64,000 nucleotides of DNA, taken from Dinoroseobacter sp039192165 (GTDB lineage Bacteria; Pseudomonadota; Alphaproteobacteria; Rhodobacterales; Rhodobacteraceae). Below, piece after piece: positions 9,086-17,093 of this stretch. The stretch is from NCBI GenBank assembly GCA_039192165.1, contig JBCCXD010000002.1:434001-498000 (forward strand). The letters are read 5' to 3'. The position numbers and the translations under genes are program-made. Position 1 is the first letter of the stretch. Each line of letters opens with the position of its first letter. The notes under the pieces are model-generated. The model searched no databases and was not told the origin of the DNA. It worked only from the letters and a program-made list of their open reading frames with translations.

Positions 9086-9841
9086 ATGCAAAAGACCATC
9101 GCTGGTATGGTAGCGCTGTTCCTGGGAATGCTGATGGCGATCAGCGCTACCGCAGAGGAACATATGCTGGAGATTTCTGTTACATATCGCGAACGCATTG
9201 CCTTGCCGCCCGATGCACTCTTGGAGCTTGAGCTGCTCGACACGTCGCGCATGGACGTCGCAGCGGAGCGCTTGTCCATGCAGCGCTTCCGGATGACCTC
9301 TGTCCCATTCGTGGCAAATCTGTCCTTTGATCCTGCGCTGATCGATGACCGCCTCTCCTATACGGTTGCGGCGAAAATAATGTCGGCAGGTCGGGTGATC
9401 TTCCGGACCACACAAGCCTATCCAGTCCTGACGCGTGGCGCTGGCACTTCTGCGGATCTGACCTTGCAAGCGGCTTCCGCCTCGGCGCCTGCCCCCACGA
9501 TGGCGGCTCTGGTTGGCGAAACCTGGCAGGCATTTGAGGTTTCCGGGCGTTTGCTTGTGACCGATACCCGGCCAACCTTGCAGTTCGAACGGGAAGGCCA
9601 GTTTAGCATGTTTTCGGGATGCAATACGTTTCGTGGGCGCGCAGAGATCAGCGACGGCACCGTGGCCTTTCCTGATAATATGGCCGGGACCTTGATGGCA
9701 TGTCCGCCAGAGCAAATGGAGTTGGAGCGTGCCGTCCTGGACGCCGTCTCTCAAAGCACTGGCTTTGTTCTTAGTGAGAGCGGGCTCGTTCTGGTCAATA
9801 CGGCAGGCCTCGCGGTGCTGCGATTCCAGCCGCAAAGCTGA
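9086..9841 (+). CDS. YbaY-like and META domain envelope protein
   Basis: About 251 residues with an N-terminal signal segment (MQKTIAGMVALFLGMLMA). Residues about 24-125 match the YbaY/lipoprotein-chaperone fold (LEISVTYRERIALPPDALL, SYTVAAKI). Residues about 143-250 form a META domain (TWQAFEVSGRLL, FSMFSGCNTFRGRAEI, LMACPPEQMELERAVLDAV) like that of HslJ, with Cys179 and Cys206. The chosen ATG is 7 bases after GGAGG; another ATG 6 bases upstream is too close to that site. The fusion suggests an envelope stress or adhesion-related protein. No lipobox cysteine is obvious. It is convergent with the CpdB-like gene, 11 bp away. Confidence 0.78.
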   Translation: MQKTIAGMVALFLGMLMAISATAEEHMLEISVTYRERIALPPDALLELELLDTSRMDVAAERLSMQRFRMTSVPFVANLSFDPALIDDRLSYTVAAKIMSAGRVIFRTTQAYPVLTRGAGTSADLTLQAASASAPAPTMAALVGETWQAFEVSGRLLVTDTRPTLQFEREGQFSMFSGCNTFRGRAEISDGTVAFPDNMAGTLMACPPEQMELERAVLDAVSQSTGFVLSESGLVLVNTAGLAVLRFQPQS

Positions 9842-9852
9842 CCCCTGACGGA

Positions 9853-11793
9853 CTAAGCCAGGTAGATCCGAAGGCGCTGAAATCCACCGTCTGTCATCCC
9901 CAGTCGGTCCAGTCTCACATGGTCGATCCGCCTGAGGTCAGCGTCAACCCTCGGATGCGTGTCCAGAAGTGCCGACGCACCAGAAACCGGGGCAAAGCGC
10001 CAGGTATCTTCCTTGATCAACGGGACGCTGGTCGCGCTTTCGATATATGAAATCAGGATATCCCGGTTCAGCACCGCTGAGGTGTAGACCATCCGCTCCG
10101 GACCCGTTCCGGGGAACTGCCCACCGCCGTTTGCCCTGTAGTCGTTTGTTAGCACAAGGAACTGCTCGTCCGGATGGGGTTGTTTGCCTTTGTAGCGCAG
10201 CTGCTGAATACGCCCCTTGGTCCCGGCGCGTTTTTTGCCGTCCGGAGAAAAAAGCGCCGGTTGGCTCAGGTCAATTATATAGTTCAGGCCAATAATCTGA
10301 TCGAAATTGTAGGGTGGGAATTCGGCGTCGAGCAGGTCGCAATCCGTGTCGCCCTCACCGATCTTGTTGAAGATCCCGGCCGCGCGCTCCAGCCAGAGAA
10401 TGAGCTCCGCTCCGGTTACAACCACAGCGCAAAGCCGGTTTGGAAATGGATAAAGATCCGAAGCATGGCGCCAGGACAACGGCCCGGGCGGAATGTCGGT
10501 GTAGTTTTCCGGCCCGCCGCGGCCGCCGGTTTTGAAGCTCGCCGCCGCAGACAAGATTGGGAGTGAAGGCAGTGTTGGGCCGGTCAGATGTTGTTCGAAG
10601 TACCATTTCTGTGCATGCGCGATCAGGGATGCACAGGGGCAGGGCGCGACCACGGACAGAGCGGAGCTAAGCGGCGCCTCTATCCGCCCGATCGGCCGCT
10701 GAATATGAACCAATGTCGCCCTATGCGTGTCGAGCGCGTCGGCTTTTACCGCCGGATCACATCCAACTTTTCCGACCGGGCTTTGTCCGTCCGGGCGCTC
10801 AGCGATATACGCAATGCTGCTCGCAGAAGATCCCACGGACCAGCCCTGCGGTGTTTTTTTGAGCTGGAGATCGATAATTCCAAGCTGACTGCCATTCGCA
10901 CCCGCCATCACAGCCGGAACCCCTGCGGCAGTGCCAGCCGCAATATCCAAACCAGGTTGACTGGCAAAATCGGCTGACGGAAAGACCAGATGTGCGTGGC
11001 CCGCGAACAGGGCGTCTATCCCGCCATCCTGCGCCAGCCCAAGCGCAGCATTCTCGGCGCCTTGCTGAGGGTCCAGTGACCCAAAGCCAGAGTGGCAGAG
11101 CGCAACGACTAGGTCGGCGCCTTCGGCCCGAAGCCTTGGCAGCATATGCCGGGCACTCTCCCGTATATCCTGGGTTTCAATCTGCCCGGCCAGCAGAGCG
11201 CTGTCCCATTCGACAAGCTGCGGCGGGGCAAATCCGATGACACCTATGCGCAGAGGGTGCTCACGGCCTGCAGTGTCCTGCACCTTGCGGTTCAGAACGA
11301 CATAAGGGGAGAGGAGAGTCTCGCGTTGCCTGCGGTTGCCCCGGGCCGGTCTGAATACATTTGCAGAGACGATTGGAAAGGCGGCACCCTCGAGCGATCG
11401 CTCAAGAAAGGGAAGTCCATAGTTGAATTCGTGATTGCCGAGCGTTCCGACTTCGATGCCAGCGGCATTCATGGCGCTTATAACGGGGTGCACAGAGCCC
11501 GGAGGAAGGCCGGAGGTTTCAGCCACATAATCGGCCAGCGGTGTTCCCTGGAGAAAATCCCCGTTGTCCAGAACAAGCGTGTTCCCGGCGTCTTTCTTCG
11601 CGGCGCGAATGAGGCTTGCCGTCCGCGCGAGACCGACGCTCTCGGAGCGCTGATTGATATAGTAATTGTAGGGCAGCACATGAGCGTGAAGGTCGGTCAC
11701 GCACAATAACCGAAGATGCACCTTCGCGGTGACGGAGGTGCCGTCGCTTGTCTTCTCAGAAGCCTCGGACTCTGTTCGCATCACATCACACAT
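9853..11793 (-). CDS. cpdB: 2',3'-cyclic-nucleotide 2'-phosphodiesterase / 3'-nucleotidase (5'-nucleotidase family)
   Basis: A 646-residue metallophosphoesterase plus 5'-nucleotidase C-terminal domain. Metal ligands appear in TDLHAH (33-38), DNGDFLQGTPL (about 76-86), GNHEFNYG (119-126) and GHAHLVFP. The C-terminal domain carries the substrate-stacking region (FPPYNFDQIIGLNYIIDLS). The family hydrolyses 2',3'-cyclic nucleotides and 3'-nucleotides. Homologues are usually periplasmic, but this N-terminus (MCDVMRTESEASEKTSDGTS) has no signal peptide, so either the protein is cytoplasmic or the start is wrong. A start just before HLRLLCVTDLHAH would not add a signal either. Confidence 0.87.
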   Translation of the reverse strand: MCDVMRTESEASEKTSDGTSVTAKVHLRLLCVTDLHAHVLPYNYYINQRSESVGLARTASLIRAAKKDAGNTLVLDNGDFLQGTPLADYVAETSGLPPGSVHPVISAMNAAGIEVGTLGNHEFNYGLPFLERSLEGAAFPIVSANVFRPARGNRRQRETLLSPYVVLNRKVQDTAGREHPLRIGVIGFAPPQLVEWDSALLAGQIETQDIRESARHMLPRLRAEGADLVVALCHSGFGSLDPQQGAENAALGLAQDGGIDALFAGHAHLVFPSADFASQPGLDIAAGTAAGVPAVMAGANGSQLGIIDLQLKKTPQGWSVGSSASSIAYIAERPDGQSPVGKVGCDPAVKADALDTHRATLVHIQRPIGRIEAPLSSALSVVAPCPCASLIAHAQKWYFEQHLTGPTLPSLPILSAAASFKTGGRGGPENYTDIPPGPLSWRHASDLYPFPNRLCAVVVTGAELILWLERAAGIFNKIGEGDTDCDLLDAEFPPYNFDQIIGLNYIIDLSQPALFSPDGKKRAGTKGRIQQLRYKGKQPHPDEQFLVLTNDYRANGGGQFPGTGPERMVYTSAVLNRDILISYIESATSVPLIKEDTWRFAPVSGASALLDTHPRVDADLRRIDHVRLDRLGMTDGGFQRLRIYLA

Positions 11794-11878
11794 AGCCAGC
11801 TGGATCAGCCTACGCGTATTTTGCGAGTATCGAAAGGATTAGTTAAACTTTAGGTTGTGTGACGCCTGTGGATCATGC

Positions 11879-11908
11879 AAAAAAAGGGCCGCCCAAGGCA
11901 GCCCTTTT
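11879..11908 (-). terminator. Intrinsic terminator of the rpsF-rpsR-rplI operon
   Basis: On the minus strand AAGGGCTGCC / GGGCGGCCCTT forms a GC stem around a short loop, followed by a run of seven T, 24 bp after rplI. An A-run on the other side makes it possibly bidirectional. Confidence 0.85.
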
Positions 11909-11932
11909 CGCAGTGAAAACTCAGGCGTTTGC

Positions 11933-12565
11933 TCAAGGCTGCGGATCTTCGTCTTCCGCTTCCTCTGCCTTGTCTTCGGCGGTCTCCACCAGCTCGCTGT
12001 CTTCCGCGCTGGCCGCGCCGATATCGTCAAACAGCTCGGCAATCTCGAACTCGGCCGCCGCTTCTTCCTCTGCGGCGAGTTCCTGGATCGACTTGCCGGA
12101 CGCCTGAAGCTCCGCTTCTTCGGTCGACCGCGCGACGTTAAGAACGATCTCAACATCGACCTCGGGGTGCAGCGTCACATGAACAGGGTGCAGACCCAGT
12201 TCTTTGATCGGGCGCGCCAGAGCAACCTGCTTGCGGTCCAGCGAAAAGCCGGCGGCAGTGGCGGCCTCAGCGGCATCACGGGTGGTTACCGAGCCATATA
12301 GGGCGCCCGCATCAGACGCGGATCGAATCACAATGAACTGCTGACCATCCAGCTTTGCGCCCAAAGCGTCGGCTTCGGTCTTGGTTTCGAGGTTACGTGC
12401 CTCAAGCTGCGCTTTCTGCTCCTCGAACTGCTTGATGTTGGCATCAGACGCGTTCAGCGCTTTGCCTTGCGGGAGCAGGTAGTTGCGCGCATAGCCGGGT
12501 TTCACATCGACCACTTCGCCCATCTGGCCCAGCTTGGCCACGCGTTCCAAAAGGATAACTTGCAT
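11933..12565 (-). CDS. rplI: 50S ribosomal protein L9
   Basis: A 210-residue L9. The N-terminal rRNA-binding domain (MQVILLERVAKLGQMGEVV, KPGYARNYLLPQGKA) and the C-terminal domain (GALYGSVTTRDAAEA, HVTLHPEVDVEIVLNV) are intact. After about residue 150 there is a roughly 55-residue highly acidic tail (AAEEEAAAEFEIAELFDD to AEEAEDEDPQP) that E. coli L9 (149 residues) lacks; such tails are common in Rhodobacterales. It is the last gene of the S6-S18-L9 operon, 12 bp after rpsR, and is followed by a terminator. Confidence 0.96.
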   Translation of the reverse strand: MQVILLERVAKLGQMGEVVDVKPGYARNYLLPQGKALNASDANIKQFEEQKAQLEARNLETKTEADALGAKLDGQQFIVIRSASDAGALYGSVTTRDAAEAATAAGFSLDRKQVALARPIKELGLHPVHVTLHPEVDVEIVLNVARSTEEAELQASGKSIQELAAEEEAAAEFEIAELFDDIGAASAEDSELVETAEDKAEEAEDEDPQP

Positions 12566-12577
12566 GTGCTTCGCTCC

Positions 12578-12805
12578 TTACTTCACAGCGTAGGGAAGCA
12601 GGGCGAGAAAGCGCGCGCGCTTGATGGCGCGGGACAGTTCACGCTGCTTCTTGGCCGAAACGGCGGTGATCCGGGACGGGACAATCTTGCCGCGCTCAGA
12701 GATATAGCGCTGCAGCAGACGGGTGTCCTTGTAGTCGATCTTGGGTGCATTGTCGCCCGAGAAGGGGCAGACCTTGCGGCGGCGGAAAAATGGTTTTGCT
12801 GCCAT
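12578..12805 (-). CDS. rpsR: 30S ribosomal protein S18
   Basis: A 75-residue S18, normal length. It shows FFRRRKVCPFSG near the N-terminus, then IDYKDTRLLQRYISERGKI and RELSRAIKRARFLALLPY, the conserved core that binds S6 and the platform of the 30S subunit. It retains a cysteine in KVCPFSG. It lies between rpsF and rplI in the usual order. Confidence 0.97.
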   Translation of the reverse strand: MAAKPFFRRRKVCPFSGDNAPKIDYKDTRLLQRYISERGKIVPSRITAVSAKKQRELSRAIKRARFLALLPYAVK

Positions 12806-12834
12806 GGGTTGGGTTCCTTATCTCAAGCTTTGAA

Positions 12835-13188
12835 TCAGCGGCGCTCGCGGCGTTCGCCACGCTCTTCGCGCTTCTGCATCTGAACCGAAGGGCCTTCAGC
12901 GTGCTCGTCCACTTTAATGGTCAGAACGCGCATCACATCGTCGTGCAGGCGCATCAGGCGCTCCATCTCCTGAACAGCAGGCGCAGGGGCTTCTGTACGC
13001 AGAAAGGCATAGTGGCCTTTGCGGTTCTTATTGATCTTGTAGGCCATCGTCTTGAGGCCCCAGTATTCACTGTCGACCATTTTGCCGCCGTTGTCGGACA
13101 ATACTGTGCCGAAGTGTTCAACAAGACCTTCGGCCTGCGCGTTGGACAGATCCTGACGCGAGATAAAGACATGCTCGTAGAGGGGCAT
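12835..13188 (-). CDS. rpsF: 30S ribosomal protein S6
   Basis: A 117-residue S6 (MPLYEHVFISRQDLSNAQAE, VDSEYWGLKTMAYKINKNRKGHYAFL). The C-terminal tail is basic and Arg/Glu rich (KREERGERRERR). S6 dimerises with S18 on the 30S platform. First gene of the rpsF-rpsR-rplI operon. Its leader contains a candidate S6:S18-binding hairpin and a promoter. Confidence 0.97.
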   Translation of the reverse strand: MPLYEHVFISRQDLSNAQAEGLVEHFGTVLSDNGGKMVDSEYWGLKTMAYKINKNRKGHYAFLRTEAPAPAVQEMERLMRLHDDVMRVLTIKVDEHAEGPSVQMQKREERGERRERR

Positions 13189-13220
13189 GCGCTCTCCATA
13201 TTTTCTGCGCGTGTTTCATA

Positions 13221-13249
13221 GTGCGGCTTAAAACCTGTCCCGGCCGCAC
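13221..13249 (-). promoter_or_regulatory. Candidate S6:S18 leader hairpin upstream of rpsF
   Basis: In the rpsF leader, GTGCGGC pairs with GCCGCAC around a 15-base loop that begins CGGGACAGG. In many bacteria the S6-S18 complex binds a leader hairpin with an exposed CCG motif to autoregulate this operon. Position and the CCGG sequence at the loop boundary fit, but I could not test the full consensus. Confidence 0.4.
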
Positions 13250-13289
13250 ACGAGAGGCCACGCGGGGTCAATCGGTTTGGGACCCGCGC

Positions 13290-13317
13290 GGTATAACGAT
13301 TGTTGCCAAAAGCGCAA
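13290..13317 (-). promoter_or_regulatory. Candidate promoter of rpsF-rpsR-rplI
   Basis: On the minus strand, TTGCGC (13317-13312), a 16-base spacer and TATACC (13295-13290), about 100 bp upstream of rpsF. A transcript starting here would include the leader hairpin. Confidence 0.4.
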
Positions 13318-13446
13318 GGGTATTACCTGTCGACGAAAAACTGACCAAGTCTCGGCATCCTGATCACCGGAATTTGAGGAAACACCCCTTGGTCGGGCTC
13401 AACCTGTGCGAATGTGGCCGGTGTAAGTTCAGAGTGTGAGTACAAT

Positions 13447-13983
13447 ATGTTTTCCAAGTTCCCCGGTCGGTATTCTCCGGGCGCGTTAAAGCGGCGCGGT
13501 GCGCTGCGGCTTCGCGCTTTCGCTGTTTCGCAAAGTGGTGCGGTCGCCGTCGACTTCGTCCCCTTGGCTGCAGCTGTCATAGGTCTTGCATTTGGCGTTG
13601 TGGCTGTCACCACCGCCGCGTTGGACTCTTCGTCAGATGAGATCGCATCGACAATGGGTCAACTGGAGATTCAGACAAGGCTTCCTGGAAAGACGGGTTT
13701 GGCAATCCCCAACGCTGCGGATCGTCCATCGGGAGAGGGCGTTCAGACCGCCGAAATACCTCAAAATGACGGGGTTCCAGGCTCTTTCACGGGACGCGGG
13801 ACGCCTTCGGAAAGCGGAACGTCTGGTGGCGCGTCTGGTGGGACACGTTATACCGAGATCATTCGGACTGGCGTTGCGATATCTGTCGAAAGTCTGGATT
13901 CAGAAGCTGACTCCTCTGAGGCCGACCCGCAGAACGTCCGCGACGACGAAGCGGTCACGGATCAGTGGTTTTTGCCGGGCTAG
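13447..13983 (+). CDS. Flp-pilin-like small membrane protein (hypothetical)
   Basis: A 178-residue protein not assignable to a named family. A basic N-terminus (ALKRRGALRLRAF) precedes SGAVAVDFVPLAAAVIGLAF, which resembles the Flp/TadE prepilin signature: Gly31, then Asp36-Phe37 where Flp pilins have Glu5-Tyr/Phe6 after the cleavage glycine. One membrane helix follows (about 38-55), then a polar Gly/Ser/Glu-rich region. It is the first of two neighbouring genes sharing SGAV-x-x-DFVPL; the second is 135 bp downstream. No tad/cpa assembly genes are in the window. The ATG start lacks a strong ribosome site; a GTG 33 bases upstream is an alternative. Confidence 0.6.
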   Translation: MFSKFPGRYSPGALKRRGALRLRAFAVSQSGAVAVDFVPLAAAVIGLAFGVVAVTTAALDSSSDEIASTMGQLEIQTRLPGKTGLAIPNAADRPSGEGVQTAEIPQNDGVPGSFTGRGTPSESGTSGGASGGTRYTEIIRTGVAISVESLDSEADSSEADPQNVRDDEAVTDQWFLPG

Positions 13984-14118
13984 GGTGCCAGCCGGGTCCG
14001 GGACCAGCAACACGTCCTTCGGGCGCCAAAGAGATCACCTTGTCTGCACATTCGGGTCGTCTCACCGGCACTTTTTTCCGGCATGTCCAGTTTAATTTAA
14101 AATCTGGGAACCGGTGCG

Positions 14119-14880
14119 ATGCCTTTTGTGTCGTTGATTCATTGTCTTGCGCGCCGCGTGGCGCCTTTTCGGCGCCAGGAAAGCGGAGCCGTGACAGCCG
14201 ATTTCGTGCCACTGTCGTTTTTGGCAGTTGTGGTCCTGATCGGGGCTGTCGAGGTTGTGCGAGATGCGACCCAAGCGCCCAGCGATAACACATCCCAACA
14301 GCTGTCGAGTGCGATGGCCGAAGCGCGCGAGATAGAAAACCGTTCGAACCTACAAGCCGCGAATTCACAAGCAGCGGCCGGGCCTTCCGATTACAGCAGC
14401 CTCAATGACCCCGCCAATGCCCCCCCGGTGCCTGGTGGTGTGCATACCGGAGGAAGCAGCCCCACAGGAGGCAGCTCCGGCTCCGGTGCTTCTGGCAGCG
14501 GTGGCAGTGCAGGAGCCAGCAGCGGTGGAGGAAGCGTAAGTGGTGGCGGCGCCACACCTCCGTCATCCGGGCAAAGCGCGGGAGGTTCGGAAGGCGCCAG
14601 CGGCGGCGCTTCGGGCGCCCCAGCAGGCGGTGGGTCCAGCGATTCTTCCAGCAGCAGTTCTGGCAGCGGCGCAAACAGCAGCTCAGGCGGATCTTCTGGC
14701 GGGTCTTCCGGCGGATCATCCAGTGGATCTTCCAGCGGGTCGTCAGGGGGCTCCTCCGGCGGCTCTTCAGGTGGAAGCAGCGGTGGGTCTTCGGGCGGCG
14801 GTTCGGGAGCTGCAGGGGCGTCTGCCGGAGGTTCGACCGGTGGATTTAGCGCCTTTCTGGCCTGGCTTTTGTCGCTCTAG
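14119..14880 (+). CDS. Flp-pilin-like protein with Ser/Gly-rich tail (hypothetical)
   Basis: A 253-residue protein. Residues 1-20 are basic, followed by ESGAVTADFVPLSFLAVVVL. This again matches a prepilin-like motif, with Gly23 and then Asp28-Phe29 at mature positions +5/+6, and a membrane helix at about 30-48. Residues 50-95 are polar and helical. Residues 110-243 are almost only Ser and Gly, with some Ala. The last residues (GGFSAFLAWLLSL) turn hydrophobic again. It looks like a relative of the upstream gene with an extended flexible stalk, suggesting surface display or a filament-associated role. No enzyme motif is visible. I do not recognise a named family. Confidence 0.6.
   Translation: MPFVSLIHCLARRVAPFRRQESGAVTADFVPLSFLAVVVLIGAVEVVRDATQAPSDNTSQQLSSAMAEAREIENRSNLQAANSQAAAGPSDYSSLNDPANAPPVPGGVHTGGSSPTGGSSGSGASGSGGSAGASSGGGSVSGGGATPPSSGQSAGGSEGASGGASGAPAGGGSSDSSSSSSGSGANSSSGGSSGGSSGGSSSGSSSGSSGGSSGGSSGGSSGGSSGGGSGAAGASAGGSTGGFSAFLAWLLSL
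14446..14847 (+). repeat. Degenerate Gly/Ser codon repeat inside the Flp-like gene
   Basis: Imperfect tandem units of 9-12 bases encoding GGSS-type repeats, densest from about 14686 to 14810 (units such as GGATCTTCTGGCGGG). Low-complexity DNA of this kind can change length by slippage; the reading frame is open throughout here. Confidence 0.7.
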
Positions 14881-15011
14881 ACCAGACAAGCGCGCCGCTC
14901 CTTCAAAGGCTTGCGGATTTTCGCACAGTTTCTGTGACTTTGTTGTGAGTTGTTCTTCCCCAATGCGCGACCAAATTGGCAGATATCTATTTCGCACAAA
15001 GGAAGACCTTG

Positions 15012-15590
15012 ATGAAACTCCTCCCGCTTTCGGCCGCAGCGCTCCTGGCGCTGGGCACTTCAGCCTTCGCAGATGCGCAGAAATATAATCTCGATGCCTC
15101 TCACAGCCAGATCGTGTTTTCCTACAATCACCTCGGGTATTCCACGACCTACGGCATGTTTTCGGGTTTCGAGGGCGAAATCATGTTCGATGCGGATGAC
15201 CCCGCCGCCTCCTCGGTTTCCGTTTCGATGCCTGTCACCTCTATGATCACCGGCTGGGAAGCTCGGTTCGCGCATTTCATGGGCGACGACTTCTTCGGCG
15301 CAGGTGATGATGAGACGGTCAGCTTTACGTCGACATCCATCGAAGTGACTGGGGATGACACTGCGCTGATCACGGGTGATCTGACGCTCAACGGCATTAC
15401 CAAGTCTGTTGTGCTTGACGCCAAACTGAACGCGACCGGTATGCACCCGATGGCCAACAAAGAGTGGGCCGGCTTTGATGCCACCACAACTCTTTTGCGC
15501 TCGGACTTTAACGTTGGAAACTTCGCGCCCTTCGTCAGCGACGAAGTTGAGGTTCTGATTTCCTTAGAGGCTGCAATAGCCGACAGCTAA
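15012..15590 (+). CDS. YceI family periplasmic protein
   Basis: A 192-residue lipocalin-like YceI protein with signal peptide MKLLPLSAAALLALGTSAFA. The mature protein starts DAQKYNLDASHSQIVFSYNHLGY and has the typical FKVGNFAP-like end (DFNVGNFAPFVSDEVEVLI). YceI proteins bind polyisoprenoid or amphiphilic ligands in the periplasm. The start was chosen at ATG 15012 because GGAAG lies 7 bases before it and a signal peptide follows. The next gene, on the opposite strand, is a cytochrome b561 fused to another YceI domain, so the two may share a quinone- or isoprenoid-related role. Confidence 0.9.
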   Translation: MKLLPLSAAALLALGTSAFADAQKYNLDASHSQIVFSYNHLGYSTTYGMFSGFEGEIMFDADDPAASSVSVSMPVTSMITGWEARFAHFMGDDFFGAGDDETVSFTSTSIEVTGDDTALITGDLTLNGITKSVVLDAKLNATGMHPMANKEWAGFDATTTLLRSDFNVGNFAPFVSDEVEVLISLEAAIADS

Positions 15591-15614
15591 GCTGCACCAC
15601 TCACGCAAACTGCA

Positions 15615-15647
15615 AAAGCCCCGGACCAACGTCCGGGACTTTCTTGT
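15615..15647. terminator. Terminator between convergent yceI and b561-yceI genes
   Basis: CCCGGAC / GTCCGGG 7-bp stem with loop CAAC, extended by A-T pairs and followed by TTTCTT on the plus strand; A-rich on the other flank. It could serve both convergent genes, mainly yceI. Confidence 0.65.
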
Positions 15648-15694
15648 TCTAGGGGTGCGCGATGCGTCGCTTCGCAGGCGTCATGCAGGGTGCG

Positions 15695-16930
15695 TTATTC
15701 CGTCAGAGTGGCGGTCAGTTCGGTGTTCACGGTGACCTCCAGGCCCACCTGCGACCCGTCCGGGTAGTTCGGTCCAATTCCAAAGTCGAGTCGCGCAAGA
15801 GACACCGCGCCCGACATAACCGCTGTGCCGTCGGTGACGTTGAGTGTGAACGGCAGGGTGAGAGGCAATTCAACACCCTTCAGGGACAACGTTCCTGTCG
15901 CAGTATGTGTTGTGCCATCTTCGCCCTCCGATGGCGCTATATCGGCGGTGAAGACTGCGGTTGAATGGGTTGCAGCATCAAAAAACTCTGCACCCAGAGC
16001 CTGGCCTGTGACCTGTCCGAGCGACAGGCTGCCGATCGAGATGGTCACGTCCACGTCCCCTGTGTCGCTCGCTTCGTCGTAGCGAATGGCTGCAGTCCAG
16101 TCGCCAAAGGTACCGTTGATAGGTTGCCCCATTTGCGCAACACTGAACCCAAGTGTCCCGTCCTGAACAACCCAGTCTGAAGCGACCGCTTCGAGTGTTG
16201 CGCTTTCTGTGACGGGCTCCTTGTGAGCGAAAAGACCAAGTCCGGCGCCGACGCCGACCGCCGCGATAAAGGCAATCGCCGCTCCGACAGGCGGAACAAA
16301 TCCGGTTTTGTGTTCTGGTAAGGTCGGCAGGGCAGGCGTCCCCGCCAGCATCCGCGCAAGCGTCATATCGCCGTCAATAAACCGGTGCTTCAACGCGCCT
16401 GCGATGTGCAGCAAAAGCGCGAGTATAAGAACCCGTTCGAAGATGACATGAAGCGCGGCGAAGGTCTCTGCCACAGTGTCTGATTTGGGAACAAGAGGAA
16501 GGTTCTGTCCAAACGGCCACCAGATCGGTGCGAAACCAGTGGTCGCTGCATGATGGATCCATCCCGAGAGCGGCACCAACACGATTGCCCCGTAAAGTGT
16601 GAAGTGAACGACTTCTGCTCCCAGTGTCTCGATTTTCCGGTCCGGGTGCAGAGGTGCGGGACGCACTTGTGACAGAGCCCAGGCTATTCGTGCCAGAGCG
16701 ACAAAAAAGGCTGTAACACCTACGGTTTTGTGCATCGAGAATACGAACGCTTTGCGTGCCAGTTCCTCGCTCGTGTCGAAGGGCATGTTGTTTGCCACGA
16801 TGCCGAGCGGGATCGCGGTGAGGATCAACAGGGCTGTCAGCCAATGGAAGGTTTTTGCGACGCGACCGTAGGCTTGCGTGGTATTGCTTACTGGGGTCGC
16901 GGCGAGGGCGTTTGTGGCTGGGCTGGACAT
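15695..16930 (-). CDS. Cytochrome b561 fused to a YceI domain
   Basis: A 411-residue fusion. Residues about 18-190 form a four-helix prokaryotic cytochrome b561 with haem-ligand histidines in KTFHWLTALL, FSMHKTVGV, GWIHHAATTG and LLHIAGALKHRF. A further membrane segment lies at about 215-235 (GAAIAFIAAVGVGAGLGLFA). Residues about 245-411 are a periplasmic YceI domain (LGFSVAQMGQPINGTFGDW, RLDFGIGPNYPDGSQVGLEV). Likely role: electron transfer at the inner membrane coupled to a ligand such as ubiquinone or an isoprenoid held by YceI. This architecture is known in alphaproteobacteria. It is convergent with a free-standing yceI. Confidence 0.9.
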   Translation of the reverse strand: MSSPATNALAATPVSNTTQAYGRVAKTFHWLTALLILTAIPLGIVANNMPFDTSEELARKAFVFSMHKTVGVTAFFVALARIAWALSQVRPAPLHPDRKIETLGAEVVHFTLYGAIVLVPLSGWIHHAATTGFAPIWWPFGQNLPLVPKSDTVAETFAALHVIFERVLILALLLHIAGALKHRFIDGDMTLARMLAGTPALPTLPEHKTGFVPPVGAAIAFIAAVGVGAGLGLFAHKEPVTESATLEAVASDWVVQDGTLGFSVAQMGQPINGTFGDWTAAIRYDEASDTGDVDVTISIGSLSLGQVTGQALGAEFFDAATHSTAVFTADIAPSEGEDGTTHTATGTLSLKGVELPLTLPFTLNVTDGTAVMSGAVSLARLDFGIGPNYPDGSQVGLEVTVNTELTATLTE

Positions 16931-17093
16931 TCAGAGAGCTCCAAATCGATCTTGTCCAAATTTAAACTCCATAGGTACCACGGCAATTCCCGAGTCGGCA
17001 CATCACGTGTGCGTCGTTTCGCAGACCGGCCCGCGATTGCCAGCGCGCAGAGCCTCGGTTAAGCAACGCCCAACGACCAAGAAGGAGGTCAGC

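Noticed and set aside
14087..14107. AT-rich dyad resembling an operator or CtrA box before the second Flp-like gene
   Set aside because: Only six of nine arm positions pair, and the TTAA boxes do not have the 7-base spacing of a CtrA site.
14446..14847. CRISPR or intergenic tandem repeat
   Set aside because: Units are short, degenerate and in frame, encoding a Ser/Gly tail; no spacers.
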